A DNA stretch of 64,000 nucleotides from Pseudolysinimonas kribbensis (GTDB lineage: Bacteria > Actinomycetota > Actinomycetes > Actinomycetales > Microbacteriaceae): positions 3,224,001 to 3,288,000 of the forward strand of contig NZ_BSVB01000001.1 in NCBI RefSeq assembly GCF_030161895.1. The letters are read 5' to 3'. The notes beneath the pieces were generated by a model, which saw nothing but the letters and a program-made list of their open reading frames with translations, did no database searches and had not been told where the DNA came from. Positions 10,666-19,329 of the stretch are shown here, piece after piece (the stretch's first letter is position 1; each line of letters opens with the position of its first letter). A program made the translations under genes and the position numbers.

Positions 10666-13600
10666 TCCGGCGGCCGTCGTCGCGCCGGGGCGACTCCGCC
10701 TCGACCACCAGGAGGAGGATGCTCGATCGCCCGTCCTCGCGACCACGCCGCGCCCGCGCCTGACGTGGCAGCGGTCGCGCGACCCCGTGCCGGCCGAGCG
10801 CATCCGGGTCGAACTGCTCGATGCATCCGGCTCGGCGGTCTGGTCGGCAGTCCTTCCGCCCGAGTCGCTCCATGCCGAGCCTCCCTTCGATCTGCCGCCA
10901 TACGGTGCGTTCCGCTGGCGTGTCCGATCGGAACGGAACGGAAAGGTCTCCGCGTGGGGTGAGCTGGCCTTCGAGACGGGTCCGTGGTCCCTCGCCGACT
11001 GGCATGCCTCGTGGCTCGAGGTGCCGGCGGGTGCGATCATCCGCACCGGATTCCGTGCTCGCGCGGCGTCGCTCGCGCGGCTCTATCTCACCGGTCAGGG
11101 CGTCGTCGTCGCGCGTCTCAACGGCGCGCCCGTGAATGCCGACCGCCTGGATCCGTCGCGCACCGACATCGGTCGTGCGCTGTACCGCGTCTTCGACGTC
11201 GGTGAGCTGCTCGTCGACGGCCGGAACGAGCTCGATCTGATCGTGGGACGGGGTGGATGGCACGCGACGGCGCTCCTGCCGCGCGTGCTCGTCCAGCTCC
11301 GGATCGTCGCCCCCGGTGCCGCGGCGCGGTGGGTGGCGCCGGACGAGGACGCCGTGCTCGTCCCGTCGGAGGTCGAGGCCGACGACCCCTTCTACCTCGA
11401 GCGCACGCGCGCCGGCGGCGGCACCGCGCCCGGGGCGCCGATCCGCCGGTTGGAGGCCGCCGAGGCGACCACCGATGCGGCCGTGCCGCCTCGCCGCGTC
11501 GATCCGGACGGCTCGCCGCCGGTCCGGGCGCAGGCCGCGCTGACGCCGGTCGAGGTCGGCCGCGTCGACGGCGCACGGCAGTTCGACGTCGGACTCAACA
11601 TCGCGGGGCGCTCGCGCGTCGTCCTCGAATCGCGGGTGCCGCCCGGCACGACCGTCACCGTCGTGCACGGCGAGCATCTCGATGAGCGCGGCCGGATCGA
11701 CACGACGAACCTGACCATGCCGTACGACCACGGTCGTGAACGTCAGGTGCTCACGCGGGTGTGCGGGGGTCGCCCCGGCGAGGCCGTGGAGCCGCTCTTC
11801 GCGTATCACGGGTTCCGCTATCTCGAGGTCCGTGGGCTTCCGGACGACGCCCGGATCCACGTCACGGCGCGTCCGTTCCACAGCGAGCTCCGAACGCGCG
11901 GGCGGGTCGACACCGACAACGAGCTTATCGGACGGCTCCTCGAGCGCGCGGAGCGGACGGCGCTCAACAACGTGCACGGCGTGCCGGAGGACTGCCCCAC
12001 GCGTGAGCAGGCGGCCTGGACCGGCGACATGGCGTCCGCGGCCGACTTCCATTTCGCCCAGTTCGACCACGCCGCGTTCGCCCCGAAGTGGCTCGGGGAC
12101 CTCGTGACGAGCCAGGGGACGGAGGGCGACATCCCGGGCATCGCGCCCCACGTCGGGCCGGCGGAGACGCCGGCTGACCCAGTGTGGGGAGCCGCGCTGC
12201 ATCGCGTGCTGTGGAATCACTGGCTGCACGTCGGCGACGAGCGCGTGGTCGACGCGTTCCTCCCCGCGGTGCGCCGCTGGGGGCGCTATCAGCTCGGCCG
12301 GATCGGCTCCGCGGGGATCGCGGACGGCTTCCCGATCAGCTACGGGCAGGACTGGCTCGCACTCGAGCAGACGCCGGCGGAGCTGATCCACAGCGGCGCG
12401 GTCATCGACAGCCTCGAGACGCTCGCGCTCCTCGAGGAGGCGGCCGGCGATCCGGAAGCGGCGGTCGACTGGCGGGGGCACGCCGAGCGTCTGCGGCTCC
12501 GGACGCGCCAGGCGTTCCTCGAGACGGACGGGGGCTCCGGCACCGTGTCGATCGCCAACGGCTCGCAGGGTTCGCTCGCCGTCGCTCTCGAGAGCGGGAT
12601 GCTGAGCGAGGGGGAATCGGCCCGCGCCGCGGCGCAGCTCGCCGAGCTGGTCCGCGAGCGGGGCAACCGGGTGTCGAGCGGGTTCGCGCTGACCCGCTCC
12701 GTGGTGCGGTCGCTCGCCGAGCACGGCTACTCGGCGGTGCTGCTCGACTGCCTGGCTCAGCCCGCCGAGCCGGGCATCGGCGCGATGCTCGCCGCGGGCC
12801 CGGGCACCTTCTGGGAGAACTGGTGGATCGATCCCCGCAATACGGGCACCGGCTCCCTCGACCACGTGGGGCTCGGCGCTCCGTTCGCGGCCTGGGTCTG
12901 GGAGCACGTGATCGGTGTCCGCCCGACGGACCGCGGCTACCGGCGTTTCGAGGTCCGTCCGGCAGTTCTTTTCGGCATCACGCGGGTGAACGCGACGTTC
13001 GAGACGCCGGCAGGCGCCGTCGCCGTCCGATACCGGCGAACCGGCGCCGGGTTCGTCCTGGAGCTCGAGGTGCCGCCCGGCTCGGTTGCGGTCGTGTCCC
13101 TGCCCGGCCGCGATCCCATCGAGGCCGGCCCGGGGCGCCACGAGCTGACGGGTGACGCGCTCCCGGTCCCGGAGGCCGTGCCGGCGCCGGAGCTCCCGCG
13201 CTGGAGCGCACCCGCGCTCGCGCCGGAGCCCAATGACGAACGGGACGGCCTCCGTCTGGATGCGGGTGCCCGCTGGGAGCCCGGCCGCGGCGAACCGGCG
13301 TGGGAGTCGGCCGACCTGGTGTGCATGCCGGTTCCGCACGCGCAGTTCGGCCACGCCGTCACGCAGGTCACGGCGACCGAGGCGGGCGAGGAGGCCTCGA
13401 TCGTGCTGCGCCTGCCCGAGCCGCTGCCGCTCCGGGGAGCCGGCTTCCTGCACGCCGCGTTCGACCTGTGCTCGCGGGCGGATGCGGCCGGCGCCCGGCT
13501 GGTGCTCGCCGCGCATCTCGCCGATGGCTCGCGGCGGCGGGTCGAGACCCGGTCGTGGCCCGCGAGCTGGAATCGGGTGACGCTCGACCTCGCCGGCATC

Positions 13601-13744
13601 ACCGGGGCGCTGATCGCCGTCGAGGTCGGCGTGCGAGCTCCGGCGATGCGCCCGCTCTCGGGCTCCGGCGACGGCCCGGTATCCGGATGGCCGGCATTCC
13701 ACCTCGGGGAGGTCGGCCTCTCCCCACGTCGCGCCCGATGGTGA
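10643..13744 (+). CDS. GH78-type alpha-L-rhamnosidase with extra C-terminal domain
   Basis: This is a second family 78 enzyme, 1033 residues and unbroken. It has a sandwich domain, the concanavalin-like region (QFDVGLNIAGRSRVVLES), and the six-hairpin barrel with DCPTREQAAWTGDM (Glu as expected acid) and GTFWENWWID in the later active-site region. Residues about 850-1033 form an additional beta-rich domain absent from the first GH78 copy, perhaps carbohydrate binding. No signal peptide is seen. The two GH78 enzymes are only distantly alike, so they probably act on different linkages or aglycones. The ATG overlaps the corrected end of the preceding gene, which supports one operon. Confidence 0.85.
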   Translation: MAPGTDADPAAVVAPGRLRLDHQEEDARSPVLATTPRPRLTWQRSRDPVPAERIRVELLDASGSAVWSAVLPPESLHAEPPFDLPPYGAFRWRVRSERNGKVSAWGELAFETGPWSLADWHASWLEVPAGAIIRTGFRARAASLARLYLTGQGVVVARLNGAPVNADRLDPSRTDIGRALYRVFDVGELLVDGRNELDLIVGRGGWHATALLPRVLVQLRIVAPGAAARWVAPDEDAVLVPSEVEADDPFYLERTRAGGGTAPGAPIRRLEAAEATTDAAVPPRRVDPDGSPPVRAQAALTPVEVGRVDGARQFDVGLNIAGRSRVVLESRVPPGTTVTVVHGEHLDERGRIDTTNLTMPYDHGRERQVLTRVCGGRPGEAVEPLFAYHGFRYLEVRGLPDDARIHVTARPFHSELRTRGRVDTDNELIGRLLERAERTALNNVHGVPEDCPTREQAAWTGDMASAADFHFAQFDHAAFAPKWLGDLVTSQGTEGDIPGIAPHVGPAETPADPVWGAALHRVLWNHWLHVGDERVVDAFLPAVRRWGRYQLGRIGSAGIADGFPISYGQDWLALEQTPAELIHSGAVIDSLETLALLEEAAGDPEAAVDWRGHAERLRLRTRQAFLETDGGSGTVSIANGSQGSLAVALESGMLSEGESARAAAQLAELVRERGNRVSSGFALTRSVVRSLAEHGYSAVLLDCLAQPAEPGIGAMLAAGPGTFWENWWIDPRNTGTGSLDHVGLGAPFAAWVWEHVIGVRPTDRGYRRFEVRPAVLFGITRVNATFETPAGAVAVRYRRTGAGFVLELEVPPGSVAVVSLPGRDPIEAGPGRHELTGDALPVPEAVPAPELPRWSAPALAPEPNDERDGLRLDAGARWEPGRGEPAWESADLVCMPVPHAQFGHAVTQVTATEAGEEASIVLRLPEPLPLRGAGFLHAAFDLCSRADAAGARLVLAAHLADGSRRRVETRSWPASWNRVTLDLAGITGALIAVEVGVRAPAMRPLSGSGDGPVSGWPAFHLGEVGLSPRRARW

Positions 13745-13787
13745 GGTCGGTGCGCCCGGCCGCGCGCCGCTCTCTGCTCCCGGCAGA

Positions 13788-13802
13788 ACCCGGCGGCCGG
13801 GT
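13788..13802 (+). terminator. Hairpin after the glycosidase operon
   Basis: ACCCGG-CGG-CCGGGT is a short GC-rich stem downstream of the last glycosidase stop and upstream of the next promoter. There is no T-run, so it is a weak candidate. Confidence 0.3.
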
Positions 13803-13827
13803 CCACGCACGGATCTAGCGTGGGGGA

Positions 13828-14537
13828 GTGGTCGAGATCCTGTTCGTGCACGGCGCCCTGGTGCGCGACGGAGCGTGGTGGTGGCGCGCGGTCGGCGACA
13901 TCGTCCGCGCCCGGATGGGCGTGACGAGTCGCGCCGTCGCCTTGCCGTCGTGCGGCGAGGGGGCGGCTCGGCCGCCGCGAGCGGACTGCGCGAAGACGCC
14001 GACGCCCTCCAGCGCGAGCTCGACACGGCCGACGATGTCGTCGTCGTGGGGCATTCGTACGGTGGCATGGTGATCGCCGAAGGCGCCGAGCATCCGGCGG
14101 TCCGTCACCTGGTGTACATCACGTCATACCTTCCGGACGTCGGGCGATCGCAGTCCGGCGTCGTGAGCGACGAGGCGGACCCCGTCCGCGTCACGATCAG
14201 CGAGGGCGTGGTCCACGTCGACGGTTACACGGAGGCCGCCTTCGCGGACCGCTTCTGGCACGACGTCGACGCCCGGTCCACCCGCGACGGTGCGTGGCGC
14301 CGGACCACCGGTCAGGGCGCCGCGGCTTTCACGACTCCGACGACCCGCGCCGCCTGGCTCGGTCGCGCCTCGACATACCTCGTCTGCGCGGATGACCGCA
14401 GCACCTCCCTCGCCCTGCAGCGTGAGCACGCGGACCGCGCCACTCATGCCGTGGAACTCCCGGCGGGTCACCATCCGTTCCTGTCCCGGCCGGACCTCGT
14501 CGCCGAGCAGCTGCAGCGGGTCATCCGGTCCCTCTGA
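13828..14537 (+). CDS. Alpha/beta hydrolase (frameshifted)
   Basis: This is an alpha/beta hydrolase of about 236 residues of the small esterase/salicylate-esterase-like kind. It starts with ILFVHGALVRDGAWWW, has the nucleophile elbow GHSYGG and ends with the catalytic His in AGHHPFLSRPD. The frame breaks in the GGGGG run at 13959-13963; one more G gives GEGGGSAAASGLREDADAL. TAGCGT ends six bases before the GTG, so the message is probably leaderless. It stands alone between the glycosidase operon and an oppositely oriented phosphoribosyltransferase. The substrate is unknown. Confidence 0.82.
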
Positions 14538-14565
14538 GCGCCGGACCGAGTGCCGCCGTCGCCGC

Positions 14566-15219
14566 TCAGGGGCGGCGTGCCGACCGGAGGACGTCCTCGA
14601 CCTCGGCGTCGGACGTCTGGCCGAACCTGCGGTAGTGCGCGCCGACGGCGAAGAAGCCGAGGGGGCGCGCCAGGCAGATGACGGAATCGGCGTCGGGAAC
14701 GCGGTCGTCGGCATCCGGCGGACCGACCGGCGCAGCCAGGAGCACGCGGCTCGCGCCGAGGTCTCGCGCCACCCGGCAGGCCGCGGTCGCGGTCGCGCCG
14801 GTGGCGATCCCGTCATCGACGACGAGCGCGGTGCGCCCGGCGAGGTCCGGCGGGACGTCCCCGTGCCGCAGCCGGGCGACGCGGTCGTCGAGGGTCGCGC
14901 GCTCGCGATGCTCGACGGCCTCGATCTGCTCCGGCCGTATGCGCGCAGTAGCGACGAGATCGTCGTCGACGATCCGGACCCCGAGTTCGCCGATCGCGCC
15001 GATCGCGAGCTCGGGTCGGAAGGGCGCACCGAGCTTGCGCACGACGAGGACGTCGAGCGGCGCGTGCAGCGCCTCGGCGACCCTGGCGGCGACGATGACG
15101 CCGCCGCGCGGCAGGCCCAGGACGACGGGGTCGACGAGGTCGAGCTCGAGGAGCCGATCGCCCAGCCGGCGGCCGGCGTCGTCCCGGTCGGCGAAGAGCT
15201 CCGCGGACGATCCCGTCAT
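14566..15219 (-). CDS. Phosphoribosyltransferase-fold protein
   Basis: This is a 217-residue protein of the stand-alone phosphoribosyltransferase family, often found as a predicted nucleobase-salvage or stress-linked protein. It has LPRGGVIVAARVAEAL near the N-terminus and the PRPP-binding loop ALVVDDGIATGATATAA in the middle. I chose the ATG at 15219, which has GAGGAGG upstream, over the in-frame ATG ten codons earlier. The exact base substrate is not known for this family. It is convergent with the hydrolase and faces away from the sulfatase fragment, which is broken just beyond its upstream region. Confidence 0.82.
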   Translation of the reverse strand: MTGSSAELFADRDDAGRRLGDRLLELDLVDPVVLGLPRGGVIVAARVAEALHAPLDVLVVRKLGAPFRPELAIGAIGELGVRIVDDDLVATARIRPEQIEAVEHRERATLDDRVARLRHGDVPPDLAGRTALVVDDGIATGATATAACRVARDLGASRVLLAAPVGPPDADDRVPDADSVICLARPLGFFAVGAHYRRFGQTSDAEVEDVLRSARRP

Positions 15220-15294
15220 CGCGACCTCCTCGACCGATCCGACGTCCACAGAGTAGGCCGAGCCCCCGGAGCTCCGCCGTCAGGCGGGCGTGAC

Positions 15295-15753
15295 CTTCTC
15301 GATCGGATGGATCCGCACATGAGCCGCCTGGCTGGGGTGCCCGCAGACGAACGCGCCCCACTCGACGGCGCGAGCGTGCTGCCCCTGCTCACCGTCGAGG
15401 ACGAGGAGCGCCCTGCCTTCTCCGAGTACCACCTCGAGAAGGTCTGGGCGCCCTGCTTCATGGTGCGGCGCGGCAGGTTCAAGTACCTGCACTTCCACGG
15501 CCACGGCGTTCAGCTGTTCGACCTCGAGGCCGATCCGGGTGAGTGGCACGACCTCGCAGGGACGCCGGGATACGCCCACATCGAGGAGGAGCTGCGCTCG
15601 CTGCTTCTCGACCGATTCGATCCGGAGCAGCTGGCCACCGATGGCGCGGCGAGCATCCCGCGACGGCAGATCGTGGCGGCCGCACTGGCGCGCAACGGCA
15701 TCCGGTGGGACTACTCGCCGGTAGTGGACGGCACCCGCCGGTACGTGCGCTGA
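15295..15753 (+). pseudogene. C-terminal remnant of a choline-sulfatase-like gene
   Basis: About 150 residues match the C-terminal third of a sulfatase of the choline-sulfatase type. They include LDGASVLPLL, the RRGRFKYLHF strand, LFDLEADPGEWHDLA, and the choline-sulfatase tail IRWDYSPVVDGTRRYVR. The N-terminal part with the formylglycine motif CxPxR is absent, and the coding similarity stops at about 15290, beside the upstream region of the phosphoribosyltransferase. An ATG at 15307 could start a short peptide, but no convincing ribosome binding site precedes it. It is best read as a truncated gene left by a deletion or recombination. Nothing remains that could be catalytically active. Confidence 0.75.
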
Positions 15754-15767
15754 GGGGAGACCATCCG

Positions 15768-15790
15768 CGGGCCGCTCGACGAGCGGCCCG
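15768..15790 (+). terminator. Perfect palindrome after the sulfatase remnant
   Basis: An 11-base arm (CGGGCCGCTCG) and its exact complement flank a single A. This is a very stable hairpin 15 bases after the sulfatase stop and upstream of the PASTA gene. It has no T-run but is a plausible terminator. Confidence 0.55.
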
Positions 15791-15817
15791 AGTGACGAGC
15801 GGCGTACCGTCGGTCTC

Positions 15818-16153
15818 ATGGTGGAGCGTGCGGCGCATCGTGTGACGGTGCCCGAGGTCGTCGGGCTCCCATTCCACATTGCTCGCGACGTCGCGCGCGA
15901 GGCCGGCGTCACCCTTGCGAATCCCGACCCGGACGGCCCGCCCATCGGCGTGCTGGCATGGCCCGGCCTGTTCTACGTCACGTCGCAGAGTCCCGCGGCC
16001 GGAAGAGTGCTCTACCGCTGGGACTCCGTCGCCGTCGAGGTCGTCGCGCACGGCGAGGCGGGTTCCCCGGCGATGGCGGAACCGTCGGACGTGCCGCCCG
16101 CCGATGTCGCTCACGCCGACCCGGAACGCGACTCGTTCGTCGACCTGACGTGA
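15818..16153 (+). CDS. Small orphan PASTA-domain protein
   Basis: This 111-residue protein has a PASTA-like domain at residues 8-80 (VTVPEVVGLPFHIARDVAREAG, then SPAAGRVLYRWDSVAVEV) and an acidic, proline-rich tail. PASTA domains usually occur in tandem outside the membrane on Ser/Thr kinases or penicillin-binding proteins, where they bind peptidoglycan or muropeptides. Here there is one domain and no signal peptide or membrane anchor. TACCGT ends seven bases before the ATG, which suggests a leaderless message. It converges with glnA. The function is unknown; a cytoplasmic relative of this fold is the simplest reading. Confidence 0.75.
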   Translation: MVERAAHRVTVPEVVGLPFHIARDVAREAGVTLANPDPDGPPIGVLAWPGLFYVTSQSPAAGRVLYRWDSVAVEVVAHGEAGSPAMAEPSDVPPADVAHADPERDSFVDLT

Positions 16154-16156
16154 ATC

Positions 16157-16182
16157 GGGCCGCCCTCCGAGAAGGACGGCCC
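16157..16182. terminator. Bidirectional terminator between the PASTA gene and glnA
   Basis: GGGCCG and CGGCCC arms with further pairing inside form a hairpin between two convergent stop codons. Its position serves both genes. Confidence 0.6.
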
Positions 16183-16196
16183 CCACTCGATCTGAC

Positions 16197-17632
16197 TTAC
16201 ACCCCGAAGTACAGCTCGTACTCGAACGGGTGCGGCCGCTGCGCGAACGGGAGCAGCTCCTTCTCGCGCTTGTAGTCGATCCAGGTGTCGATGAGGTCCT
16301 GCGTGAACACGCCGCCTTCGAGCAGGAAGTCGTGGTCGTCCTCGAGGGCACGCAGCGCCTCGTCGAGCGAGCCCGGCAGCTGCGGGATGCCCTTGGCCTC
16401 CTCCGGCGGGAGCTCGTAGAGGTCCTTGTCGACGGGCTCGTGCGGCTCGATCTTGTTCTTGATGCCGTCGATGCCGGCCATGAGCTGCACCGCGAAGGCG
16501 AGGTACGGGTTGCCGGAGGCGTCGGGCGCGCGGAACTCGATGCGCTTCGCCTTCGGGTTGGTGCCCGTGATCGGGATGCGGATCGATGCCGAGCGGTTGC
16601 CCGCCGAGTACACGAGGTTGACCGGGGCCTCGAAGCCCGGGATCAGCCGGTGGTACGAGTTGACGGTCGGGTTGGTGAACGCCGAGATGGCGGCCGCATG
16701 CTTCAGGATGCCGCCGATGTACCAGCGCGCGATGTCGGAGAGCCCGCCGTAGCCCTTCTCGTCGTAGAACAGCGGCTTGCCGCCGTCCCAGAGCGACTGG
16801 TGGGTGTGCATGCCCGAGCCGTTGTCGCCCATGAGCGGCTTCGGCATGAAGGTCGCGACCTTGCCCCACTCGAGCGCCGTGTTCTTGACGACGTACTTGA
16901 ACTTCAGGATGTCGTCGGCCGCGTGCACCATCGTGTCGAAGCGGTAGTTGATCTCGTTCTGCCCGGCGGTGCCGACCTCGTGGTGACTGCGCTCGACCTG
17001 GAGGCCGACCTCCTCGAGCTTCAGCACGATGTCGTCGCGCAGGTCGGCCATCTGGTCGACGGGCGTGACCGGGAAGTAGCCGCCCTTGTACGGGGTCTTG
17101 TTGGCGAGGTTGCCGCCGTCCTCGACGCGGCCGGTGTTCCAGGCCGCCTCCGAGGAGTCCACCTCGTAGAAGCTCTTGTTCTGCCGCACCTCGTAGCGCA
17201 CGTCGTCGAAGATGTAGAACTCGGCCTCCGGGGCGAAGAACGCCGTGTCGGCGATGCCGGTCGAGGCGAGGTACTTCTCCGCCTTCTTGGCGACCTGCCG
17301 CGGGTCGCGGCCGTAGACCTCGCCGTTGCGGGGGTTGTAGATGTCGAAGACGACCACGAGCGTGCGCTCGGTGCGGAACGGGTCGACGAACGCCGTCGAG
17401 ATGTCGGGGATGAGCTGCAGGTCCGACTCGTGGATCGACTGGAAGCCCCGGATGCTGGACCCGTCGAACAGCTGACCCACCGAGAAGAACTCCTCATCGA
17501 CGGTCGACGCCGGGATGTTGAAGTGCTGCTGGATGCCCGGCAGATCGGTGAACCGGATGTCGAGGAACTTGACATCCGTGTCCTTGATGAACTTCAGGAC
17601 CTCGGAGGAGTCGCTGAACAGGGGGTGGACAT
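16197..17632 (-). CDS. glnA: Glutamine synthetase, type I
   Basis: The enzyme makes glutamine from glutamate, ammonia and ATP. The 478-residue protein has the N-terminal [19 protein letters not shown], the active-site [12 protein letters not shown], and DLYELPPEE, whose Tyr is the adenylylation site of the GSI-beta subtype. The start needs care. The ATG at 17632 has GGGAGAG at good spacing but is one base out of frame with the body; adding one C to the run at 17621-17625 gives [12 protein letters not shown] in frame. Without that base, only a long N-terminal extension from 17717 or a non-standard CTG would serve. Upstream are a -10 (17697-17692) and a double GlnR site, so it should respond to nitrogen limitation. 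Confidence 0.95.
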
Positions 17633-17691
17633 AGGTGCGGAACTCTCCCGTGGCCGTGATGAGGACGGCTGCCGAGCGCAGCCTTGCCCGA

Positions 17692-17697
17692 AGGCTA
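17692..17697 (-). promoter_or_regulatory. -10 of the glnA promoter
   Basis: TAGCCT on the minus strand lies about ten bases downstream of the last GlnR half-site and would give a leader of about 53 bases. This is the spacing expected for activation by GlnR. Confidence 0.5.
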
Positions 17698-17707
17698 GGC
17701 CGCGGCG

Positions 17708-17745
17708 GTTTCCCCATCGTGACCGCTTTGTTTCGGGGATGTTAC
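17708..17745 (-). promoter_or_regulatory. Double GlnR-binding site upstream of glnA
   Basis: On the minus strand the order is GTAAC-n6-GAAAC-n6-GTCAC-n6-GAAAC. This is an exact match to the actinobacterial GlnR operator made of alternating a and b boxes with 22-base periodicity. Binding here would activate glnA under nitrogen limitation. The rightward RDD gene starts only 28 bases away, so it could also be affected. Confidence 0.9.
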
Positions 17746-17772
17746 GCGGGCGGGCGCTCCTAGGCTGGCGGG

Positions 17773-18185
17773 GTGAGCGCATCCTCCGACCGCAGCTGGC
17801 CCGGACGCGGTCTGGGATTGCCCGAGGACGGCCCCCGCTCCATCGCCCGCATCGGCCGGCGGATCGGCGCGATCGCGATCGACTGGGGGATCTCCTACGC
17901 CCTGGCCTGGACGGTCTTCCACCAGCGCGATCTCCGGGTCGACGGCCTCTACGTGCTCGCGGTGTTCGCGGTGTTGACGATCCTGTTCGAGCTCTTCTTC
18001 CTCGGCAGCCCCGGCCACCTCATCCTGCGCATGCGCGTCGTGCCGCTGCGCGGGGACGGCTCGCTCCGTGGCAGCCGCTCGTGCGCACGCTGCTGCTGTG
18101 CCTGGTGATCCCGGCCGTGATCCCGGATGGCGACCAGCGGGGCCTCCACGACCGCGCGGCCGCGACCATCCTGGTCAGGGTGTAG
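17773..18185 (+). CDS. RDD-family membrane protein (frameshifted)
   Basis: This is a small RDD protein of about 137 residues. It opens with SIARIGRRIGAIAIDWGISYALAW, carrying the Arg and Asp of the family name, then a second membrane segment and GHLILRMRVVPL. The last third, including LVRTLLLCLVIPAV and DQRGLHDRAA, is in another frame; a base is missing at about 18058-18072. TAGGCT ends six bases before the GTG, suggesting a leaderless message. RDD proteins next to glnA are common in Actinobacteria; their function is unsettled, and a transport role has been suggested for some members. Confidence 0.85.
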
Positions 18186-18576
18186 CCAGGGCGCCCCGGT
18201 CCGACGTCAGCAGCGCGACGTTGCCGTCGGGGTCGTCGACCATCGCGGCGTACGGCCCGCTCGTCTGCTGCGGCGCCATCCGGCCGTGGTAGCCGGCCGC
18301 CGTCAGCTGCGCGTACGTCGCGTCGACCGCGCCGTCGGTGCCGAGGTAGAACTCGAACAGGCTGCCGTAGCCGGTGGCCGGCCGTTCGAACGCGGGGTCG
18401 AACGCCTGGGCGAAGACCGTGTCGAAGAAGATGCTGACGCCGCTGTCCATGCGGTGGATGACGAACGGCTTCTCGTCGGCGTCCTCCGGGATCGGCAGCC
18501 CGACCATGCGGTAGAACCGCAGCGCCCGCGGCATGTCGCGCACGAGCACGCCGAGCATGCTCAGCTGGACGGACAT
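18175..18576 (-). CDS. VOC-family (glyoxalase/bleomycin-resistance fold) protein
   Basis: This 133-residue protein has the paired beta-alpha-beta-beta-beta fold signatures of the vicinal oxygen chelate family: MLGVLVRDMPRALRFYRMVGLPIP at the start and MVDDPDGNVALL at the end. Members range from dioxygenases to drug-binding proteins, so no reaction can be assigned. Its ATG overlaps the stop of the DUF4191 gene (TGATG), so the two are co-transcribed. Its stop overlaps the end of the RDD gene on the other strand. Confidence 0.8.
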   Translation of the reverse strand: MSVQLSMLGVLVRDMPRALRFYRMVGLPIPEDADEKPFVIHRMDSGVSIFFDTVFAQAFDPAFERPATGYGSLFEFYLGTDGAVDATYAQLTAAGYHGRMAPQQTSGPYAAMVDDPDGNVALLTSDRGALATP

Positions 18577-19286
18577 CAACGCGGGCGCGGTGCGCGCACC
18601 CGCCGCGGGTCGATGCCCTTCGGGATGCCGATGCCGCCCATCCCGCGGCTGAGCGAGGCGAGCCGGCTCGACACCGCGGCGACCTCCGCCTTGGTCAGCG
18701 TCGACTTGAACGTGCGCAGCCTGGACACGATGCGGTGCAGCGGCGTGGCGTCGGGGTCGGGGCCGACGTAGATGAAGTGGATCGGCACGTTCGGCAGGAC
18801 GCGGGCGACGTTGGCGCGCTCCTTCTCGAGCATGGGCTGGGTACGTGAGCGCGGCCCCTCGCCGATGAGCACGACGCCGCCGCGGCCGACGGCGCGGTAG
18901 ACGGCGTCCTGAGTGCGCGGGCTGATGTTGACCGGCATCTCGTTGCCGACCCAGCTGCGGCGCAGGCCGTTCTTGAGCACGGCACCGACCGCTCCGGGCT
19001 GGCCCTCGATGCCGCCGTACGCCGCTCGCTCGGCGCGGCGCCCGAGCACGATGATCCCGAGCAGCACGCCGAGCAGCACGCCGACGATGATGTACAGCAC
19101 CAGCCCGAACACGTTGTCGCGTGAGAGCAGCACCCCGGCGACGATGCCCGCGGCGATGGGCACGAGCAGGCAGGCCAGCAGCCACCAGACGATGCTGCCG
19201 TCGTAGCGGCGGGTCATCTGGAAGACCCGCCACATCTGGACGAGCCGGTTCGGCTCCTTCTCGGGCTTCTCGGTCGCGCGGGCCAT
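18576..19286 (-). CDS. DUF4191 membrane protein
   Basis: This 236-residue actinobacterial protein has two N-terminal membrane helices (about residues 33-52 and 60-80) and a conserved cytoplasmic domain containing NGLRRSWVGNEMPVNISPRTQD and VLIGEGPRSR. DUF4191 proteins typically sit next to lipA or glnA in Actinobacteria, as here between lipA and glnA; their role is not known. TATTCT ends seven bases before the ATG, the leaderless layout. It probably forms a two-gene unit with the VOC protein downstream. Confidence 0.85.
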   Translation of the reverse strand: MARATEKPEKEPNRLVQMWRVFQMTRRYDGSIVWWLLACLLVPIAAGIVAGVLLSRDNVFGLVLYIIVGVLLGVLLGIIVLGRRAERAAYGGIEGQPGAVGAVLKNGLRRSWVGNEMPVNISPRTQDAVYRAVGRGGVVLIGEGPRSRTQPMLEKERANVARVLPNVPIHFIYVGPDPDATPLHRIVSRLRTFKSTLTKAEVAAVSSRLASLSRGMGGIGIPKGIDPRRVRAPRPR

Positions 19287-19329
19287 AGGGATCAGAATAC
19301 GGGGCGCCGCGGGTGCGCGAGTCGAGCGA

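Noticed and set aside
7472..14068. A 2198-codon open frame on the minus strand opposite the glycosidase genes
   Set aside because: It is Arg/Ala/Gly-rich with no recognisable domain and lies antisense to three conserved enzymes. It is a product of very high GC content.
14290..15753. A full-length sulfatase from the 487-codon open frame
   Set aside because: Only the last 150 codons resemble a sulfatase; the rest is antisense to the phosphoribosyltransferase and out of frame with the hydrolase.
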